This document shows positions 1 to 9,931 of a stretch of 15,467 bases of DNA, piece after piece. Position numbers and translations under genes: made by a program. Origin of the DNA: Smittium culicis (lineage: Eukaryota > Kickxellomycota > Harpellomycetes > Harpellales > Legeriomycetaceae); contig LSSN01001312.1 of assembly GCA_001970855.1 (NCBI GenBank), forward strand, positions 1-15,467, written 5' to 3'. The notes beneath the pieces are model-generated. The model worked only from the letters and a program-made list of their open reading frames with translations, ran no database searches and was not told the DNA's origin. Positions within the stretch are counted from its first letter, which is position 1. Each line of letters starts with the position of its first letter.

Positions 1-153
1 ATGGAGCTGCTAGAGCGGCGGAGGGGGGTCGGTTGAAAAATTAATTTTTAAATATTTTTTCAACTTTTTAAATGTTTTTTATTAGTTTTTTTAACTTTTT
101 TAAGCTCAATTGAGCGCAAAAAACTAAAAAATACCTAGTTCATTTTTCTTCAT

Positions 154-180
154 ATGTAAATGTAAATGTAAATGTAAATG
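154..180. repeat. (ATGTAA)n microsatellite, 4.5 copies
   Basis: Four perfect ATGTAA hexamers plus ATG, directly visible as a 27-bp tandem run. It is followed by a short TTTCA-type run (about 195-209). It lies in non-coding AT-rich DNA. The unit does not resemble the common fungal telomere motif TTAGGG, so I read it as an ordinary short tandem repeat. Confidence 0.9.
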
Positions 181-496
181 AATATTAATTTTATTTCATT
201 TCATTTTATCCATGCAGCAAATAGTGTTACAATCAATAGTTATTAAAAAAAAACTACTTACTTTACACAGTTGTATAATTAATTATATCATTTATTCTAG
301 TATATTTGGTGCATTTTTTTAGAACTATTATATAATGATAGCAAATATTAAGTGATAAGAAAGAGAAATAACGAATGTAATTCATTTTTTTATGAATAAT
401 CAGTAAAAAAAATTTTTTTAATAAGAAATGCTTATATAATTGCAAAATATCTGTCGTTTTCGATTTAGATCAAGTAATTCGAAATTACTAGTGTAT

Positions 497-602
497 ATCG
501 ATATGACAAGTTATTTCTAAATCGATATCGTATTTCTTAACTAAAATTAAAATGCTAAATAACTAAGTAATTTCTATTTAGCAAGTTATTACTAAATAAC
601 TT
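497..602. repeat. Cluster of short palindromes
   Basis: Several inverted repeats are packed into about 105 bp. ATCGATAT near 497 and ATCGATATCG at 521 share a core. GCTAAATA (554-561) pairs with TATTTAGC (575-582) across a 13-nt loop. AAGTTATT (583-590) pairs with AATAACTT (595-602) across a 4-nt loop. Related AAGTTATT-type words recur. No coding sequence is present. This could be a remnant of a small non-autonomous element or chance in AT-rich DNA. Confidence 0.5.
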
Positions 603-1218
603 GGTTATATTGATATTATAAGCGTTTTTTTACACTTATTGATCAAAAAATGGGCAATCACATAAGTCTTCTATACAAGTTATTTAAAAATGATAAATAT
701 ATATTTATTAATTAGTTATTTATTAGCCAATTAACTTATATACTACAGTTAATGTTGAAAGTTATTAAACTAAATATCATTAAAAGTAATTAATACTGAA
801 AATATTTATAATAAAGGCCTATAAAATTCTAATTTCCACTAGAGCATTAACTTATATTCCATAGTTGTCTAAAAGGGTTATTTATTTTCAATTGTGAACA
901 GATAACTAACAGGACGTAATATTTTTGTATAATGGTCAATATAACATTACTTACTGTATAGTGCACAAGATATGAAAAGCAAAATGTCTTACAGAATAGC
1001 CTTTATGTTAGATTATTGAATCTTAAGTTTTTTATACTACAATATGCCTTTGTTCTACCAAATATAACCAAAACCGCTCAATAGAAATAATTCAATTTCT
1101 AGGCTCGATCAACTTTAATCTTAATCTATAAAATTAGCAAATGTGTATTTAAATTTTGATCTAAGCTGATCAATAAAGCCAGTTTTTTATAGACTGTTGA
1201 ACAGGAAAATGATAAAAA

Positions 1219-1245
1219 GTGGAGGGGGGGGGAGGTGTTGAAATG
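1219..1245 (+). other. Purine tract followed by TGTTG, LTR-junction-like
   Basis: AGTGGA, nine G residues, A, GG, then TGTTGAAATG. A purine-rich tract directly followed by TGTT is the arrangement at the polypurine tract/3' LTR junction of LTR retrotransposons, and TGTTG starts are common in Copia-type LTRs. No pol coding sequence is recognisable upstream and I could not locate a matching CAACA end, so this is at best a decayed relic. The G-run is unusual for the surrounding AT-rich sequence. Confidence 0.25.
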
Positions 1246-4149
1246 CTAGTATATGGTCAGATGTGAGGCATTTTAAATTTTAATGAGCCTAACGCTTTTC
1301 AATTTGGAAGTAATTTTCTGTTCATAGCAACTCAAGTGAATTAAGAATTTTTATTTCGAAAAAAATAGTTTTATTAGAGATAAATTCAACTATTTTAAAG
1401 TACATTTGTTAGCATAGGTTTCTAGAAATGTTTCTAATAAAACAGTGGCATTGCTAAATCATTTGGTTTAAAATACAAAGTAAATATGCTTTAATTAATT
1501 ATGTAGAAAAAAAATAAATCAAAATACTTATTTCCGAAAACTGAAAGTTATTTCAAAATACCCAATATGCAAATATTAAATATCGAGTTATTGCGAAAAT
1601 TTTAAATTTTATTAGTTTTTTCGTATTATATTTCTTAGTAACCACCTTCATTATATAATGGCTCTATTTTTTCAGATTAGTTATACCATGATATTTTCAC
1701 TAAAATTTGGGATTTAGGTTGGTAATATTGATGCTAGTCCGTGTTTAGTATTCACGTTTAACTAAATATATCTAATAATTTAAAAAAAACCCTGTAAAGC
1801 AGATTTAGATCGCTTAAAAATATTTATAGTTTGTGGAATTATTGGACGCCTTGATTAATTCTATTTTTTGAAGTTATAATTATTCTCAAAAATACACGCT
1901 GTAAACAATAAAATTTTGCAAAATACTGTTAGTATTCTTTTGTTTAGGATGTCTATTGGAAAATAATATCCTGTAACCTTTCAATAAATGGCTGAAATTT
2001 ACAGGATAAATAAAATATTAAATAAGCAATTCAATGGATTCCCATAATAAATTCCATAAAAGCTGATTTTAGTTTTGTGTTGTTTTATTTTCGGAAAACT
2101 AATAGCAGCACATATTTGATTAAACTTGAGAAAAATGATTGATTTTGAATTTTTTTTCTACTGAAAGCGTGAAAGATCGATTGGAGCTCTAATTTTAAAT
2201 TATATTTTTTAGTCAAAATTATTGTAGCTTTAAATAATCAACTGGATATTATCCAATTTTTTTAAATCTTGTATACTATCTCATATTTTAAAAAGCATCA
2301 AATTAATATTATCGCATATGAAATTATAATTTTAGATTTGATTATCAAGAGAATTTAAATTTTGCATGTGTTATAATCCTTGGTAAAATAAAAATATTTC
2401 TGGAAATTTATACTTCAAATAAGTTCAAATAAAGCTAGTGATAAGATCATGTTTTTTAAATATCTCAGCTTGTATATTTTAGATAAATATTCATAAAATA
2501 GGAACCGAAGCTGTCAATAGAGCTAATAAATAACCGAAAAGAATAGGTTAAAAAACAAGCCAAGATGAATATGCATCGTTTAACAGAGCAAAATATTTTA
2601 TAATTGTTTACTCTAACACTAAATAAATATCATTGTGACATATACTTGTCGAATTAGTCATTGTAATCCAATAAATCGACATAAAGTATAAATTTAGCAT
2701 AAAAAGTTATTATTAAATTTTCGGGAATAAAAAGGGTGATTCATATAATTGCGCAATTTTTTGACATTAGCGAGCAAATTATTTATTTTAAATAAATATG
2801 TTCAGTTTATAAAGCTTATTTTATCAAAGTGGCTACCATTATATATATTTCAAAAGAATTTCATTTATCTAATTAAATTACTTTAATTGAAGAAACTCGA
2901 AATCTTTACACTAAAAAGTGATGAATTGTTTATATTAACATCAGAAAGCTTTTAAAAATTATCAATGGTCTAAATAAAAAAGAAAATAAATAAATCTAAA
3001 TCAGTTTATTTTTAGATCTTGTGAAAAACAGAGTTTCTTTAAAAAAAACTTTTTCAATACAAAATTTAAATTAATTTTGGAATAATTATTTTTACCCTCT
3101 TGTTATTTTTAAATTTATCTATCATTCTGGTACCCTAGTCTATTTCAACCTCGATTAAAAAATAGTTGTTATTATAATTTTTCTTTTGGCTACATAAAAA
3201 AAAAGCTTAAAGTAACATGAAAAATCAATTAAATATTATAAAATTTTCTAAAAGATCTCAAATAGCTCAGTCAACATCGAAAATTTTTTGAATTGTTGCT
3301 ATTTTAATAAAAATCACTTATAAATAAGTTTAATTTTACATTATCTATGATTTAAAGAAATTATTTAAAATAAACGAATTTTTTATTCTGATTTTTTTCT
3401 CAAATATTATAATTAAGAGAATTTTATTAGCCAAGGTTATAATCCATTCGTCTTAAAAAGGTACTTTAATCCAAGTAAATATCTTTATAGAAATTTTAAT
3501 GTAAGCTAAAATTTCATTTGGATATCAACTCAATATAAGGTAGATTCAATACATATATAAAAATAAAAAATAAAGTATTATAGGATGTATCAATTAAATA
3601 GTTGAAGGTTCAATTACCATGGATGCATCAATACATTATAAAATAAAACCAATTAATAAAATTTTATTTCCACTAATAAATAAATAAATTTTATAGAATA
3701 AAATTCACAAGCAAAAACTGTTTTATACTCCAAAAACAAAGCACAGACACATATATATCATCAAAAATCAGTAAATATAGTGTCTATAAAAATAAGACTA
3801 TGTTATGAGTGAAAAATTGGGGTTTTTAGATACATTTTGGTTGAATATGGGTGGGAAAATCTTTAATAAGTAGAATTTGTTAATGTATTTAAAGGTTAAA
3901 GATTAAGATATTATTAAGAAGTATTAGTTAAAATACCCATCAATATATTGTTCGGTTAATTGTAACCATTATATGTTGTCATTGTGTTTATCACTAATTC
4001 GAAAATTCAAATAAAATCTTCTATGAAAATGCTTTCTTAGTCAAAGAAATTATCTAAATTCCAACTGAATATATCATTTTATTATAAACCTATGATCTTT
4101 CAGCATTTCTCAAATAATAATCATGGGAAGAGGCGGGAGGGAATATAAA

Positions 4150-4206
4150 ATGATTCCAGTATTGGTAAAGCATAAATTAATATTGCTTATGCTTCGATTA
4201 ATTATT
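4150..4206. repeat. Diverged repeat copy A beside the DIRS-like remnant
   Basis: This 57-nt segment resembles 7906-7961. Both begin ATGATTCCA and end with CGA, C or T, then TAATTATT. They are nearly equal in length and many differences are transitions. It lies about 65 nt beyond the last recombinase-like codons of the DIRS-like remnant, where an element end would be expected. An inverted alignment with copy B is also partly supported, because a G-rich patch at 4125-4142 corresponds to a C-rich patch at 7937-7950. Orientation of the repeat is therefore uncertain. Confidence 0.35.
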
Positions 4207-4269
4207 TTATTTTATGACTAATTGGAATAATTAAATTTGTATGCATAGAAAGTATGTCTTTCGTAGTGT

Positions 4270-5040
4270 TACTATTTGTACTTTTTTTCAACCAATAGTA
4301 ATCATAAAACGTATAATAATGCGTTCAAATTTTCAAGAGTTATGGTGTCTTCTACTGATAACCCGGAATAAAATACTATAATAGTACACATAACTCTAAA
4401 TTTTTGTCCCATAATGTTCTGTTAAGTTTATTATGCATCTTAACTATCCTAAAACTGTATCTGATGTTATTGTAAATTAAAATTTATCGTGTATCTGAAA
4501 ATCATATGTATTGTAGTTTCTTGGATTGTTTCATGTGCTCAAATACACTGTGCTCCTTCTGATCTAGTTCTCTATTCAGAATATAGTATTGTTATGCAGT
4601 CGAGTTCCGAAGGATGAGGCTTTAATTTACATCCCTTCAAATTGGGTCAATTATTCCTCTCTCATCTTGATGATACTACATATAGGTGAAGCGCTCTATC
4701 TTGAATTTGGTTATTTTGCTCATTAGTCTTATGTATATCAAAGGCGCATAGAAGCTTTTGATAGACAGAACCCAATTTGGTTTTAGATTTATCCTTGCTT
4801 TATCCAAACTATTGTTATGAATCTATATAAAGATTACTTCTTTATTGAAGAAGTGTTATAAACGAGTCTAGTTGTTGACGAAACACTATTATCGGTAATT
4901 GATTTAAAGAATTCGATGTTTATAGGGTCAGAAGTGATGAAAGCAGAATCATAAGCTAAGTTTTAAACAGCTGAATTGAAAGAAATTATATTTGGGATTT
5001 TAATCTTATATCCTGCCTTTCTCATTGCCTAGCGAATAAT
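4270..5040 (-). pseudogene. Tyrosine recombinase remnant of DIRS-like element
   Basis: The minus strand gives recombinase-like fragments. FDIHKTNEQNNQIQD followed by ALHLYVVSSR (about 4675-4745) fits the segment around the first catalytic Arg, where families show an (R/P)SD(I/L) pattern and later SPKE. LKPHPSEL follows (about 4620), where the family has a PH..P.LCP motif. Near 4390-4460 come an SDTVLG word and then INLTEHYGTKI, close to the usual SRSHxxRS region, although the second Arg-His box is not clearly preserved. Finally SVEDTITLEN (about 4325-4356) and TFYDYYW (4292-4312) match the C-terminal G(N)W..TF...Y catalytic-Tyr region. Frames change and stops interrupt, so it is inactive. The stretch about 4750-5040 lies between methyltransferase-like and recombinase parts and is only weakly readable. 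Confidence 0.6.
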
Positions 5041-5089
5041 CATACTAACTGTTCTAAAAATATATTTATCTTCGTTTTTAGCCGTTCAA

Positions 5090-5384
5090 AAAATCGTTCC
5101 TAGGTTCCGCTGTATGATTTTTGGCGCTTCTTTGTTCTTATTTTCTCTAGGATGATTTCAATTGCATTGCTGATCAAAATTTGTGACTGGAACTTGCTCC
5201 AGTTATTCTCCTCGCGGCTTGGAACCAATATTTGTTTTATTTTTTAATAGTGAGCTTCAGAATCTCGGGCCTTTAAATACATCAAGTTGTAACAAAGTTG
5301 TAACAAAGTTTCACTTCATGGTTCAAAATCGAGGCAAATTAAATTATGTATTGACTTATAATTTTTTTTCTGGATAACACCCAT
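5090..5384 (-). pseudogene. Methyltransferase-like segment of DIRS-like element, decayed
   Basis: Just after the RNase H-like frame ends, the minus strand reads VEWVLSRKKI. About 180 nt later comes a block with NWSKFQSQ, then ISNAIEIILEKIRTK (about 5117-5180). In DIRS-like elements the segment after RNase H carries a DAM-like methyltransferase region with W(L/M)LSR, then a WS..Y.NPPW..I...I.KI pattern. The flanking words fit but the NPPW core is not preserved (QILI occupies about that place). No open frame longer than about 60 codons remains. Function is assigned only from position and partial motif likeness. Confidence 0.45.
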
Positions 5385-5389
5385 TCTAC

Positions 5390-6840
5390 CTGGTTATTAA
5401 ATCTGTTTGTACAAAACCACTGTTACATCGATCAGGTTCATAATTGATGGTACATAGTTTACTTGGAAACTTTTATTAGTTCTTATAAAGAATTTCCAGA
5501 AGTCTTCTGCAATTGAATAAAAAGTATAATAATTTGTGCAACGATAATTTTTCATATATGCAACAGTAGTTATATCATATGAATATAATAATATAAACCT
5601 GCCAGCTAAAAACGGGATTTTTAGAAAAAAAAATTCTGCTAAAAATTCCTTTGAATTTGTGTGAAAGGATATCTGTTCCTTGACAAAGTATCTGAGCATT
5701 CAGATCCTGTTACTATAAATGCACAACCCTTATTGCTTGCATTTGAATAAATTCCCAACTCTAAGAGCTCAGGAAGAAAAGCCGTCTCTATTACAACTAG
5801 ATAGCTACGTTATCCACAATGTCAAATTCTCTCTGACATCCTCTACTCTAGCTCCATCAGTACTAAAAATCTTTTCCATTATTCAGTCCAGTGTTCATTA
5901 AAGTCAGTACCCTTCTCAATTTTTAGCTTTCTGGTTGGATTGTTATTTAAATTAATTTTGCTCTTCTCACGAATGTTGCAAGCGATCTTATTATATTTCT
6001 GTTCGGCGTAAAGGTTTTTCTAGCTTCTCTCCTCAGCTCCTGGATCTTCTGTGAAGGAAATTTGAGCGTCATAGCTCTGTTATTTGGTTTTGATCCTAAA
6101 TTTACAATGGTTGGGATGGTTATAATACATATTTTTTGAGTTTATTATGAATCCCAATTCCTATAGCTGCGTTTTTATTTTTGATACATTATACTTGAAT
6201 TTTTCACTTGATGCGTTTATAATGATCAAGCCATCCAAATATTCCGAGAGACGTATATCTTGTCGTATTTCGTAGGTAATTGCAGGTTCTAGAATATTTA
6301 CAAAAGCTCATGCAGACATAAAAATTCCGGATATAAGTACCTTTAATTCGTATCTCTATCTTTTCCAACACACCTGTGATATCTTTTACACCCATTCTTC
6401 ATGTGGATATGTAGGAAATCGTCCTTGAGATCTACGGATGGCATGAAATCATTACTTCCCAAAATTTGACATACTGAAGTCATGACTTCTTTCGGGAAAC
6501 TCATCCGTTCGATGTGCTGGTTCAAAATTATTAGATATACCTCAAGCATAAGTTTACTCTGTATTTTTTGAAATAGCGAACAAGTTTAAACAGAATCCTG
6601 GGTCTTATTTCTTCACCTCTTCTATTACTTTCTTTGACAATAAATTATCTACATCCTCTCTAAGAGCTTCTACAGCCTATTTTCACATTCATCTTCTGGA
6701 TTTTTGTAGGTACCGAGACAGAGACGATATTCTAGCAAGCTTCATAATGATCCCATCATTTAATACTCTTCGAGCTCATCTGTTATTTGTAAGCTTCTTC
6801 CAAGATTTTTGAAAACACTGTAGGCGGCTCTCTACTAGAA
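5390..6840 (-). pseudogene. Reverse transcriptase and RNase H remnant of DIRS-like element
   Basis: The RT part starts near 6833 with words such as QCFQKSWKKLTNNR, followed by VEALREDVDNLLSKKVIEEV and, after a stop, DPGFCLNLFAISKNTE. The frame at 6343-6549 then gives FMPSVDLKDDFLHI, the RT motif with the first catalytic Asp. After a frame change, FVNILEPAITY and IRLSEYLDGLIII (about 6210-6290) correspond to the YLDD box, with the second Asp replaced by Gly. FPSQKIQELRREARK (about 6015-6060) is the thumb/connection. RNase H appears as IYSNASNKGCAFIV (near 5715-5750; family D(A)S motif with Asp changed to Asn) and the 100-codon frame 5397-5699, containing FHTNSKEFLAEFF and ITTVAYMKNY. Stops and frameshifts make it inactive. 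Confidence 0.75.
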
Positions 6841-7029
6841 ATTACCACGTTTTCCCTTACTCTTCAATGCCTGTTCCAAAACCTCAATGTGGAGTTCTGG
6901 GTCTGTGGAATGTGACTAGAGCTCTTATCCACGCTCGAAGAGGGCGGCGTTTTATTAGCTGTGACCGGAGCTGCGTTCTGTGCAGTTTACTGATTGCGCT
7001 GACCAAAGAGATGGCTCCTGCTTGTTGTC

Positions 7030-7668
7030 TTCGTTTTTCTTTCATTGTGGAATAGCTTGAATACTCCTGGCTCGATAAGAGGTTTCACTTTCGTTTTATG
7101 CATTTGGGCAGCCTATCCTGGCATTTAATGTCCCAAGTTCATATAATTAATCCTGGGCTGTGTGGTCATTGCGATTTCTTCTGATAAAAGTATCCTTATT
7201 TTTACCGTAAAAATAATACTTGGGTCTTATGGAAATAATTCAGGTTTGTCTTTAATTATTTATATGTTGATATTAGTCATTTAGCCTGGCCACTTGAGCT
7301 AAAAATACTTTCATTCTGTAGTATGCTGAGTAGCTTGGTCATTTAAAGGAGGAGCGGAATATTTCATAACATCGGTTTGTGGGCATGAGTTCAATTAATT
7401 TTTCTTTTCCTCTTCAGGTAAAGAGGTTCTAAATATATACATCTCAATCTTTGGTAGAACTTAAATCAACTTTGGGTAGGACTCTAGATCACAATGGTTG
7501 GTCTAATGGTTAGATATTGGTCATTTTTTGATATATCAGATGAATTATACCTGATTCATAACATTCGAACCATACTTTGGGTGGGTTGACTGATTTTCTC
7601 ATCGAAGGTTTTTTCATTTGAGTTTTTAGTGTTGTTATTTACTCTCTTATTGGTAGATTGTTAGCCAT
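7030..7668 (-). pseudogene. Gag remnant of DIRS-like element
   Basis: From an ATG at 7668-7666 the minus strand reads MANNLPIRE, a stop, then interrupted segments including VLPKVDLSSTKD, GKEKLIELMPTN and YYRMKVFLAQVARLND. Further on, NARIGCPNA and SIQAIPQ extend to about 7050, after which a Ser/Arg-rich stretch leads towards the RT region. The position directly upstream of the RT and the hydrophilic, Gln/Asn-rich composition fit a retroelement capsid-like protein. I recognise no zinc knuckle. Several in-frame stops and frame changes show decay. The call rests mainly on position in the element; motif support is weaker than for RT and RNase H. Confidence 0.5.
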
Positions 7669-8128
7669 TGTAGAATATAATATTAAGGCATAAATATTTA
7701 TAGAACATTAAAGTATTCTTATATAAATTTATCTAGTATATCTTATTTTTAGGTATAGTATCAATGTGAAAATAATAATGATAAGGCTTCAATAAATTGG
7801 TACCTTAAGTTGGTATTTAATAAAATTTCTTTTACTAAGAAAGCATTTTGATTGAAAACATTATTTCAATTTTTGAATTAGTAATAAAGATGATAACAAC
7901 GTGTAATGATTCCAATACCAGCATATATAAATTATTCTCGCCCCTAGCTCGACTAATTATTATATAATATCATATCAGCTTAATACAAGAATATAGTAGT
8001 TTAACTAAATAAAGTATGGAAAATAATCGAATATAATTTTATAATTTAGAAAGATCGAATTTAAAAAATTTTCGATATTATAAAATAAAAAATGATGAAA
8101 CTATCATTAATTAAAAAAAATTTGATGT
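7669..8128. other. Intergenic AT-rich spacer
   Basis: About 460 bp between the decayed DIRS-like element and the 3' end of the DUF4246 gene. No open frame of note on either strand. It contains repeat copy B (7906-7961), which has the only short C-rich patch here (7937-7950). I found no clear AATAAA on the minus strand close after the DUF4246 stop codon. Confidence 0.6.
7906..7961. repeat. Diverged repeat copy B beside the DIRS-like remnant
   Basis: The partner of 4150-4206, at 56 nt. The shared start is ATGATTCCA and the shared end is a CGA-C/T-TAATTATT block. It lies about 240 nt upstream of the gag-like start of the remnant in transcription direction, so the two copies bracket the element. 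Identity is only moderate and the background is AT-rich, so chance similarity is not excluded. Confidence 0.35.
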
Positions 8129-9931
8129 TTAATGCTCACATAAGGAAAAAAATCTTTCAAATATTTCTTTAGTTTTAGTGGAAACAAATACTTTTCTTTC
8201 TTCCATAAGTTTTTCGCGATGAGACTTAGCAGTATCCAAAGACATTGGCCATTCGAGCTTTTCAGAAATCAATTGCGAAATTTCGTATGGTGGCTTATTG
8301 ATTTTATTTTCTGATTTATTCAATTCGATTTCAAACCAGCTTTTCTGTTGTGGTGGAACTATTGCAGTTGATATAATGCGCTTTGATGGATCGACCAAAA
8401 AGAAGCATAAAATCTTTCTAAAGCCGGGTTTGGTTTTGTCTAGTGGTTCAAATGGTTGAACTTTATGCTGGTATATATTGGGAAAAGTAATGCATCTGTT
8501 TTTTAGTGTGTTTATATGGCCTATATTTTGTACAAGTGCACAATCATCAACTAGCCCATGAGTCTTTAAAACACCCCCTACATCATGCTGTTCATAATCT
8601 GGTTCTCTTATACTTACACGAAAACCCAATTGTGACTCAGAAATATTCTCTTGGTCATAATAGTAAATAGAAGAAGAGACAATATTTTCATTTTGCATTC
8701 CTTCAACGTGCCAAACTCCTCCTTCGTATTTAGGATTATCAGGCGTTAAGATAATATTGGCCAATTTGACAATAACTTGTAGTCTTGTATTATTTAAATT
8801 TATCTGTTTCTGACAATCTGATATACGAGTTGAATCAAATATGATATCCTTTGAGGGCTCAACAATTTTTTCTTGTTCATACCTGTCGTAAAATTCATGA
8901 CTATAATGATGATTGGAGTTAAAGTTTTTAATATTACCCGTCGACTCTAATTCTTTTTCTATATAAGCCAATAATAAAAAGTGAATAAAAGGATAAGTTT
9001 AGATTAATAAATGCCATTATTTAATTCTATTAAATACTTTGGTCGTCAGATAGTATGCCTTCTGATATACATATTCTTTTGGCAAATTCGTCAAAAGATT
9101 CGTTAATGTAGTCACTTAGTTTAATTCTTTGATAGCAATCATCCAAGTTTGAGCTTATAGAATCTGTAAGAGTGCTATTTATCAGTGGTATAAATCTTTC
9201 AAATACCTTTTCCAGAGTAGTGTACAACTCTTTGTGAATATCAGGATGCAGATTGTTTATGTATGAGAGGATTTTCGCCTTGCCATTAGAGTCTATTTCT
9301 ATTTCTGTGGGGAGCCATTGGTAATCAAAAGAGTAGTATCTGACATCCAATGGAGGGTAGTAATAATGTGAGTTTTCTTCGGTCAGCCCGCCTTTGGAGT
9401 TAGATTTTACATTATCTATGCTACCAGTACCCATAACTGATTTCCAATCTAGAACCTCGTCGGGCTCAACGTTATCAGTGATAGCTCTTGTTTCTCCAAA
9501 AACTACAGGAAATAATGATGGGTGAACTAAGTCTAGGACTTGTTTGTCAGATCCAGGATGCCAGTCTAGTTCCTTCTCTGGAATATTCTCTAACTTAGAA
9601 ACTTGATTAATTAAATCTTCTTGAAGGTAGGAAGGAATGATCGAGTCGGATATATACGTTCTATCTACTGGGCCTGGCAAAATTTTGCCTTCAGAGGAAT
9701 TTTCGACAAAGAAGTTGAGTTCATCAATTGCATATTTAATAGCTGGTTCGCTAAAATGAGAAGATAGTTCTTGTATCCATTTGCTTCGAATCTCGTCAGA
9801 CTTAATTTTTTGAGGCCAATTAACTTTGTTCTTAATTTCGCATAAGACTTTCATTATTTCCAATTCAAAAAGCGTACATGGCTCAATACCATCTCCATAT
9901 TCGCCATTTGTGAAAGGAGAAGTGAAATCAT
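8129..9931 (-). CDS. DUF4246-family protein gene, 5' end interrupted by retrotransposon
   Basis: Two exons (9931-9038 and 8958-8129, minus strand) encode about 573 residues of a DUF4246 protein. Exon 1 carries the hallmark DWHPGSDKQVLDLVHPSLFP and later QWLPTEIEI with KILSYINNLHP. Exon 2 carries LQVIVKLANI, GGVWHVEGM, NIYQHKVQPF and KPGFRKIL. Exon 2 has an HxE (His at 8710, Glu at 8704), a distal His (8467) and an Arg 16 residues later, the layout of a 2-oxoglutarate/Fe(II) oxygenase double-stranded helix; that activity is inferred, and the family is formally uncharacterised. The stop is TAA at 8131-8129. The frame is open to 9931, where it runs into an LTR end; a TGA in this frame lies about 12 nt inside the LTR. 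Only a short N-terminus seems missing, presumably beyond the right edge. The first in-frame ATG left is at 9854, after conserved sequence has begun. As it stands the allele is probably null or truncated. Confidence 0.88.
8959..9037 (-). other. Spliceosomal intron (79 nt, phase 1) in DUF4246 gene
   Basis: Without splicing, exon 1 stops at TAA 9032-9030 and the downstream homologous frame lies in a different phase. A GT at 9037-9036 (GTATTTAATA) and an AG at 8960-8959 (CTTATATAG) bound a 79-nt segment with a pyrimidine-rich 3' half and a possible branch site TTAATCTAAAC. Removal joins the codon A|AA in phase 1 and restores one frame through both DUF4246 parts. No ATG exists near the start of the downstream frame (its nearest start-like codon is TTG at 8971), which further supports splicing over two separate genes. 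The splice sites are predicted, not proven. Confidence 0.82.

Larger units (their letters stand above)
1..4149. other. AT-rich gene-poor region, no supportable gene
   Basis: About 4.1 kb dominated by A/T runs and dense stops in all frames. The longest open stretch is about 60 codons (263-445, minus); it is low-complexity (Ile, Tyr, Lys, Phe) and is expected by chance at this composition. I see no tRNA- or rRNA-like block. Only local structures stand out: a hexamer microsatellite, a palindrome cluster near 497-602 and a G-rich tract at 1219-1235, each listed separately. The first 35 bases are much richer in G+C than what follows and may be the edge of another feature cut by the window start. 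Confidence 0.7.
4270..7668 (-). mobile_element. Decayed DIRS-like (tyrosine-recombinase) retrotransposon
   Basis: Pieces of one retroelement can be read on the minus strand in the order gag, reverse transcriptase, RNase H, methyltransferase-like segment, tyrosine recombinase. That order and the recombinase at the end identify a YR retrotransposon (DIRS order) rather than an LTR element with a DDE integrase; no integrase zinc-binding or DDE motif is seen. The reading must change frame repeatedly and passes many stops, so nothing here can encode a working protein. The region is visibly less AT-rich than its flanks, as expected of decayed former coding sequence. Limits are set by the first gag-like ATG (7668) and the last recombinase-like motif (about 4292); true termini are probably somewhat outside. 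Assignment to a DIRS1, PAT or Ngaro subgroup is not possible by eye. Confidence 0.75.

Noticed and set aside
154..180. Telomere-like or CRISPR-like repeat
   Set aside because: It is a simple ATGTAA microsatellite with no spacers and no telomere motif; there are no Cas-like genes.
263..445. 60-codon minus-strand frame
   Set aside because: Low-complexity Ile/Tyr/Lys/Phe content expected from random AT-rich DNA; no motif.
5183..7055. Plus-strand open frames at 5183-5377, 5719-5901 and 6867-7055
   Set aside because: They are antisense to the decayed DIRS-like element, whose motifs all read on the minus strand.
8129..8971. A separate gene starting at a TTG at 8971
   Set aside because: The start is not ATG, the content is the C-terminal half of the same DUF4246 family as the upstream frame, and an intron joins the two in frame.
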